10,908 nucleotides of DNA from Physocladia obscura (taxonomy: Eukaryota; Chytridiomycota; Chytridiomycetes; Chytridiales; Chytriomycetaceae). How positions within the stretch are numbered: position 1 is the stretch's first letter; each line of letters starts with the position of its first letter. The notes under the pieces were generated by a model, which was given only the letters and a program-made list of their open reading frames with translations, had not been told where the DNA came from and did no database searches. Shown in pieces: positions 7,114 through 10,908 of this stretch. The stretch lies in NCBI GenBank assembly GCA_027596945.1, contig JADGJH010001282.1:1-10908 (forward strand), written 5' to 3'. The translations under genes were made by a program, and so were the position numbers.

Positions 7114-10100
7114 ATGGATCAAAAGCACGTACTGGTAATTGCGTGACCGACTAAAGATTTGAGCCACACACAGACCATGTTTTCTGTGAATACTCATCTT
7201 TCCGGTGAATAGAACTTGAATTGGACATTCGGCTTTAATAGGAACATTGTTGGCGGAATACATAGTCTCGCAGAAGGCTCAAACAGACGAGTTAAGGCGA
7301 AAGAAGATATACATCAGAAAAATGGTCGTTCAGAAGATAACTTGATGAATGCCTTTTAGATTCTTTTTTACGCGTCTTCTCATACTGGCGTTTTGTATGA
7401 CTGGCAAGGAGGAAAGCAGCAGCTTTTGCAAGGACACGTAAATACTTTAATCGAATCAATCACTCAAAAATAAAAAACGGAACATGATAAAACAGTGTAA
7501 TGAGATATCAGCAACCGCTGTGACGACGAACAAAAGGTGGCTCGTGACCGCTGATAAAGGCGTGAATCCGGTTTTGATAATTTGGGATACAATGCCTCAT
7601 ATGATTCAAAAAAAAAACCACGAAAATGTTGCTGCAGGTATTTCGGAAACTATATTGTTATCGCTGTTTTTTATTTATAACCTTTTTTTTTTTTCAAGCA
7701 CAACCACAATTGAATGCACTTCCAATAAAAACGTTTTTCGACATTCATTCTGGATGCGGAATTATAGCTTGTGATTTCAGTGTGGATTCAAAATATTTGG
7801 TGACTCTTGGAAATGGTAAGCTTAGACCCAATATAATAAAAAATAATAAAATAGTACGACAGAGGAACACCAAAGTATTATGATATGGGATTGGACTTCA
7901 GAAGCCGAAACTCCGATTTGTACACTTGATATTTCCGGCGAACCTCAGGTAATTTTGATTGAAATAAAAAATATATTTATAAATAAATTAAAACTTTCAA
8001 TAAAACAGAAATCATTGAAAGTCAATCCAGAAAATCCGTTTGAAATAATTTCCAACGGTTCAAACACAGTAAACTTTTATGTTTGGGATATAGGAGGCTC
8101 GATTGTTCAAAATGTTCCCTTGCTGAACTCCAAGTATTGATAAATGCTTGGGAAAGTTTAAACTCACACACATACAACTATTAACAAAACACAGGGATTT
8201 TTCTCATACCCCAGCTCCATATACATTCTCCATGTTTATTCCAACGAAGCGGCAAGCAATTACAGCCACAGTTGATGGAGATGTAATTATTTGGGACAGT
8301 CATTCATTAAACAATCTTAGTGTTGAACTTGGAATAGGAAAATATGCCTGCGTGAAATTTATGAAGTGAGAGCCTCCTTTTATCTACCACCTGCATGTAC
8401 AAATAAACATAAATTCTTTCAGATTGCACCAATCGAGTATTAACTTTGCGACGACTATCGGCCACAATTATATCGTAACAGGTGGCGACGATGGATCTAT
8501 TAAAATTTTCGATTTGCAGGTACAATTTTTGAAAATAATGTTCGTCAACAATAACAAAAAAAAAAGCTCCGTTTGATTATGTGGTTTGAAAAACTTCGCG
8601 CAGGCCCTGTTACGTCCATATCTTTCTGTTCAACTTTTGCGAAAGCAACTAGTCCACATGAATGTTAGCAATTTTCGTCAACTTATTATTGTAGTTGATG
8701 TTGATTCAAATTGAAATTTTTTAATTTTTTTCTCTTTTCCAGCAATTGTCTCTGATTTGAATATTCCAGAGATAGTTGTTGGAACTGCATTCTCTCGCGT
8801 TCTTTTACTCAGCAGACGCGAACCAAAACGAGGAAACCTCTCTGACTTAAAATTGAAAATTGCAGACAACGATGATTCATTGGATAAAATTTCTGGAGAT
8901 GTTTGTCTTTGTTTTTATTTGTGTTTTTGAATCTTGTATATAATAATTATCAATCATCTCAATGCTATCAAATTAAAATAATAGGACGGTCCAGAAATTC
9001 AAAGCATTTTAGAAACGCAATATGAATCTGTTCATGCACTGGCAACACATCCCAATCTTCGGAGATTTGCCGTCGGTGGTTACAGTGGTATTAAAAACCC
9101 CTTTTACCAAACAAAAAAATAAAATAAATGAATGAAAAACTCTAGGCCTTTTGCAGATCTGGGATTACTTTATAAAGCAAGTAGTCATATCTCGTCAATT
9201 TGAAATAGTTCACTCGGATGAAGATCCACAAAAACCATCAAAAAAGAAAAAAATCTTTGTTGAGCGGCTCAGAATTGAATCTCTTACGTATTCAAAATGC
9301 GGCGAATTTTTGGGTGATTTCTTGTTTTTTATTTTGGGCCAATTGCAAGCGGAATTTTTTTTGTTCCAATTAAAAAATTGTCCAAGCCAAAACAAAAAAA
9401 ACTGTTTGCAATTGACCTTTCAATTAATTTTAATTTTTTTATTTACTATTTTTTCTGCGCAAGCATTAACCACAACTGTTTTTTTTTTTCCTTAAAAATA
9501 TTGAATCCAGCCATCGGATTCGCAAACGGGAATTTGCGCATTATTGATGCCAACACATTAAAAGAAATAGACGGCCAACGCAGTGTGTCAGGAGAAATAA
9601 TGCACACGTTCTTCAGTCTTGCAAAAAAGTCGCCCACAGCAACAGCAGCAATAACAACAGATAAATCCTACTACCAAGAAGATCATTCTGAACGAATAAC
9701 GCAGGTCTCTTTTAGCGACTGCGGAAATTTTCTTGCGGCGTGTGATGCGCAGCATGCCGTGTCTTTATTCAAGAAAGAAGGCCGCAGCCGGCCAAATAAG
9801 AATATTGAAGGAATCGGAAAGGCTGTAGAGAAGCTTGCAAGTGGAGAAAAATATACAGTTTGGATACAAATCGGGAAATGTAAAGCACATTACAAGGAAA
9901 TTATTTGTAAGTCGAAAAAGAAGATGTTTATTATTAATTTTTTTCTCTCCATTCAACATAAATGGACAGCGTTGATATTCATTGCTCCAACCGCAATTGA
10001 GCCGACAAAAACAAGACTGATTTCAGTATCTGAGGATCGCCATGTAGCAGAATATGATGTCTCAGCCTCAACAATTACCAACGGAATCAAACTAATTTCT

Positions 10101-10886
10101 CTGAAAAGAATCGAACAAACCGCTCGTCCAGTTGCAGCAACATGGCATCCATCACTGACTTTGGCCAGTAACAGCATTCAACCGAAACAACAGACTCCAA
10201 AAAAAAAAACAACAACAACTGAAAATTCGTCCTTTTCTCCTGTAAACACATACTTGCTCACATGCAACTCGGACTACAAAATCTGTCTCCATAACAGCAC
10301 AACGCAGCTTTGCCGCAAGACCACTCTCGGTCCCACGTTTGGCGGACCCTTAAAAAATCTTCTGGTGGTTCCAAACAATGACAATAGCAACGCTAATATG
10401 AACGAAGAAGACAGAGAAAATGTTGAACTGCCGCCAGCCCATCAGCAAACGTTTAGCTACGTTGCGTACTCGAGCCAAGAAAAAGTTGTCGGCCTTACTA
10501 AGCTCCCATTAGATGGAAACCCGCATCGTTTCATGGGTCTAATTGCACATCCATGCTCAGTTGAGTTTCTTTACAAAACAAATTTTTTTTAGTCTCAATA
10601 AAAAACGAATATTCAAAAAAAAAAATTCTGACGAATTGAAAAAATTACAATGGCAGATATCGAAAATCGCAACAACTCACGACGGCGCGTTCTTATTCAC
10701 ATCGGGATATCAAGATGCAACAGTGCATATGTGGGCAATCAACTCGCAAGTTCTCGATGTACAGATTGCAATGGGAGGTAAAGGATTGGAACCGTTTCTG
10801 GACATGCTCGATGACTCTGGAGCTGGAGAAAACGGGGCGTTTTATAAAGAAATGGAGGATTACTTTTATTATGCGCAATTGAGAAG
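7114..10886 (+). CDS. CFAP251: CFAP251 (WDR66), WD40 subunit of the calmodulin- and spoke-associated complex; 3' end outside window
   Basis: Exons are 7114-7128, 7213-7290, 7360-7437, 7496-7637, 7699-7815, 7863-7948, 8009-8133, 8195-8365, 8423-8519, 8567-8663, 8743-8900, 8985-9087, 9146-9313, 9511-9906, 9970-10559 and 10657-10886, about 883 residues. All splices are GT-AG and hold one frame. WD40 strands end in LIIWDT, IMIWDW, FYVWDI, VIIWDS, IKIFDL, LQIWDY and VHMWAI. The order and wording follow human WDR66 as I remember it: WTFGFNRNI near the start, RWLVTADKG, LCRKTTLGPTFGGPL, VGLTKLPLDGNPH and finally FYKEMEDYFYYAQLR. In Chlamydomonas and Tetrahymena, FAP251 sits at the base of radial spoke 3 and helps control dynein; loss of human CFAP251 gives abnormal sperm flagella. 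The human protein is about 1150 residues with a long acidic N-terminus that is absent here. The C-terminal part after the propeller lies beyond the window. The first exon (MDQKH) is the least certain piece. Confidence 0.93.
7949..8008 (+). other. CFAP251 intron 6, 60 nt, 3n and stop-free
   Basis: The donor GTAATT follows codon CAG at 7948 and the acceptor AAAACAG ends at 8008. The length is a multiple of three and no stop occurs in frame, so an unspliced transcript would encode 20 extra Ile/Lys/Asn-rich residues inside a WD blade. Homologues go straight from the strand before to the conserved N-P segment after, which supports removal. Confidence 0.8.
9314..9510 (+). other. CFAP251 intron 13, 197 nt, longest intron in the window
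   Basis: The donor GTGATT follows GAATTTTTGG at 9313 and the acceptor AATCCAG ends at 9510. Joining gives EFLGAIGFANGNLRIIDA, a WD strand matching the homologue's G-[AT]-G-F-x-x-G order. It is two to four times longer than the other introns of this gene (47-97 nt) and contains a nested inverted repeat at 9337-9417. Confidence 0.85.
9337..9417. repeat. Nested imperfect inverted repeat (hairpin) in CFAP251 intron 13
   Basis: The outer arms 9337-9348 and 9406-9417 pair at 11 of 12 positions. The inner arms 9355-9365 and 9391-9401 pair at 11 of 11 (an oligo-T/oligo-A stem with one G-C pair). A small stem 9367-9371 with 9376-9380 lies in the loop. I checked this base by base. No terminal target duplication was seen, so there is no evidence for a transposable element. 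Confidence 0.75.
9907..9969 (+). other. CFAP251 intron 14, 63 nt, 3n and stop-free
   Basis: A strong donor, GTAAGT, begins at 9907 and GGACAG ends at 9969. Splicing is in phase 1 and yields AHYKEIISLIFIAPTAIEP, which fits the homologue's H-x-x-x-I-x-S-L-x-F pattern. Because the intron has no in-frame stop, a naive reading would run through it and insert 21 Lys/Phe/Ile-rich residues. Confidence 0.88.
10560..10656 (+). other. CFAP251 intron 15, 97 nt
   Basis: The donor GTTGAG follows LIAHPCS at 10559 and the acceptor AATGGCAG ends at 10656. The frame would otherwise stop at 10590-10592 (TAG), and the true continuation ISKIATTHDGAFLFTSG is a WD strand. An AATAAA at about 10599 lies inside the intron and could act as a cryptic poly(A) signal. 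Confidence 0.85.
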
Positions 10887-10908
10887 GTTTTTTTTTTTTT
10901 TTTTTTTT
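10887..10908 (+). other. Start of CFAP251 intron 16 running into a terminal T tract
   Basis: After YFYYAQLR the sequence reads AG then GTTTTT and stays T to the window end. A donor at 10887 leaves phase 2, and AG plus C or T would give the Ser that follows the same Leu-Arg in the human homologue. The terminal homopolymer suggests an assembly or contig end. Confidence 0.55.

Noticed and set aside
6714..7263. Minus-strand small frames in the intergenic region and opposite the CFAP251 5' end
   Set aside because: They are short and AT-rich, without homology or splice partners, and part of the region is antisense to a CFAP251 exon.
9337..9417. Inverted repeat as a miniature transposable element
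   Set aside because: No target-site duplication flanks it, and a second copy is not present in the window; kept only as an RNA or DNA hairpin.
9378..9510. Open frame continuing upstream of the exon at 9511 as coding sequence
   Set aside because: It is hydrophobic Phe/Asn/Lys sequence inside a T-rich intron; the WD strand pattern requires joining 9313 to 9511.

Overview
The window is nuclear DNA from a flagellated eukaryote, most likely a protist. The genes are interrupted by many short GT-AG introns (mostly 47-100 bases, rich in oligo-T and oligo-A). They use TAA and TGA as stops, have no bacterial-style operons or ribosome binding sites, and encode long poly-Gln, poly-Asn and Ala/Pro/Lys tracts. 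Two of the four genes encode parts of the motile (9+2) axoneme. I cannot name the lineage from the sequence. The right edge is a run of 22 T, probably an assembly break inside an intron.

Layout from left to right: (1) minus strand, 2037 to 68 and on past the left edge: a coiled-coil protein of the trichohyalin/plectin-homology (TPH) type, best read as CFAP210 (CCDC173), a microtubule inner protein of ciliary doublets; 8 exons are visible. (2) plus strand, about 2251-4723: a 760-residue, 4-exon, low-complexity plus coiled-coil protein that I do not recognise. (3) minus strand, 6757-4983: a two-exon, 568-residue Ala/Pro/Lys/Gln-rich disordered basic protein with six S-P-x-K motifs, unrecognised. 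(4) plus strand, about 7114 to the right edge: CFAP251 (WDR66), the WD40 subunit of the calmodulin- and spoke-associated complex at the base of radial spoke 3; 16 exons are visible (about 883 residues) and the C-terminal part is missing.

Genes 1/2 and 3/4 are divergent pairs with short shared upstream regions (about 213 and 356 bases). Genes 2 and 3 converge, with 259 bases between their stop codons. CFAP210 and CFAP251 act in the same organelle, in the doublet lumen and at the radial spoke base respectively. The two unknown genes lie between them, so a ciliary or cytoskeletal role is a reasonable but untested guess.

All exon structures were worked out by hand from reading frame, splice dinucleotides and, for genes 1 and 4, remembered similarity to animal homologues. 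Uncertain junctions are flagged in the entries. No tRNA, rRNA, CRISPR array or autonomous mobile element was seen.
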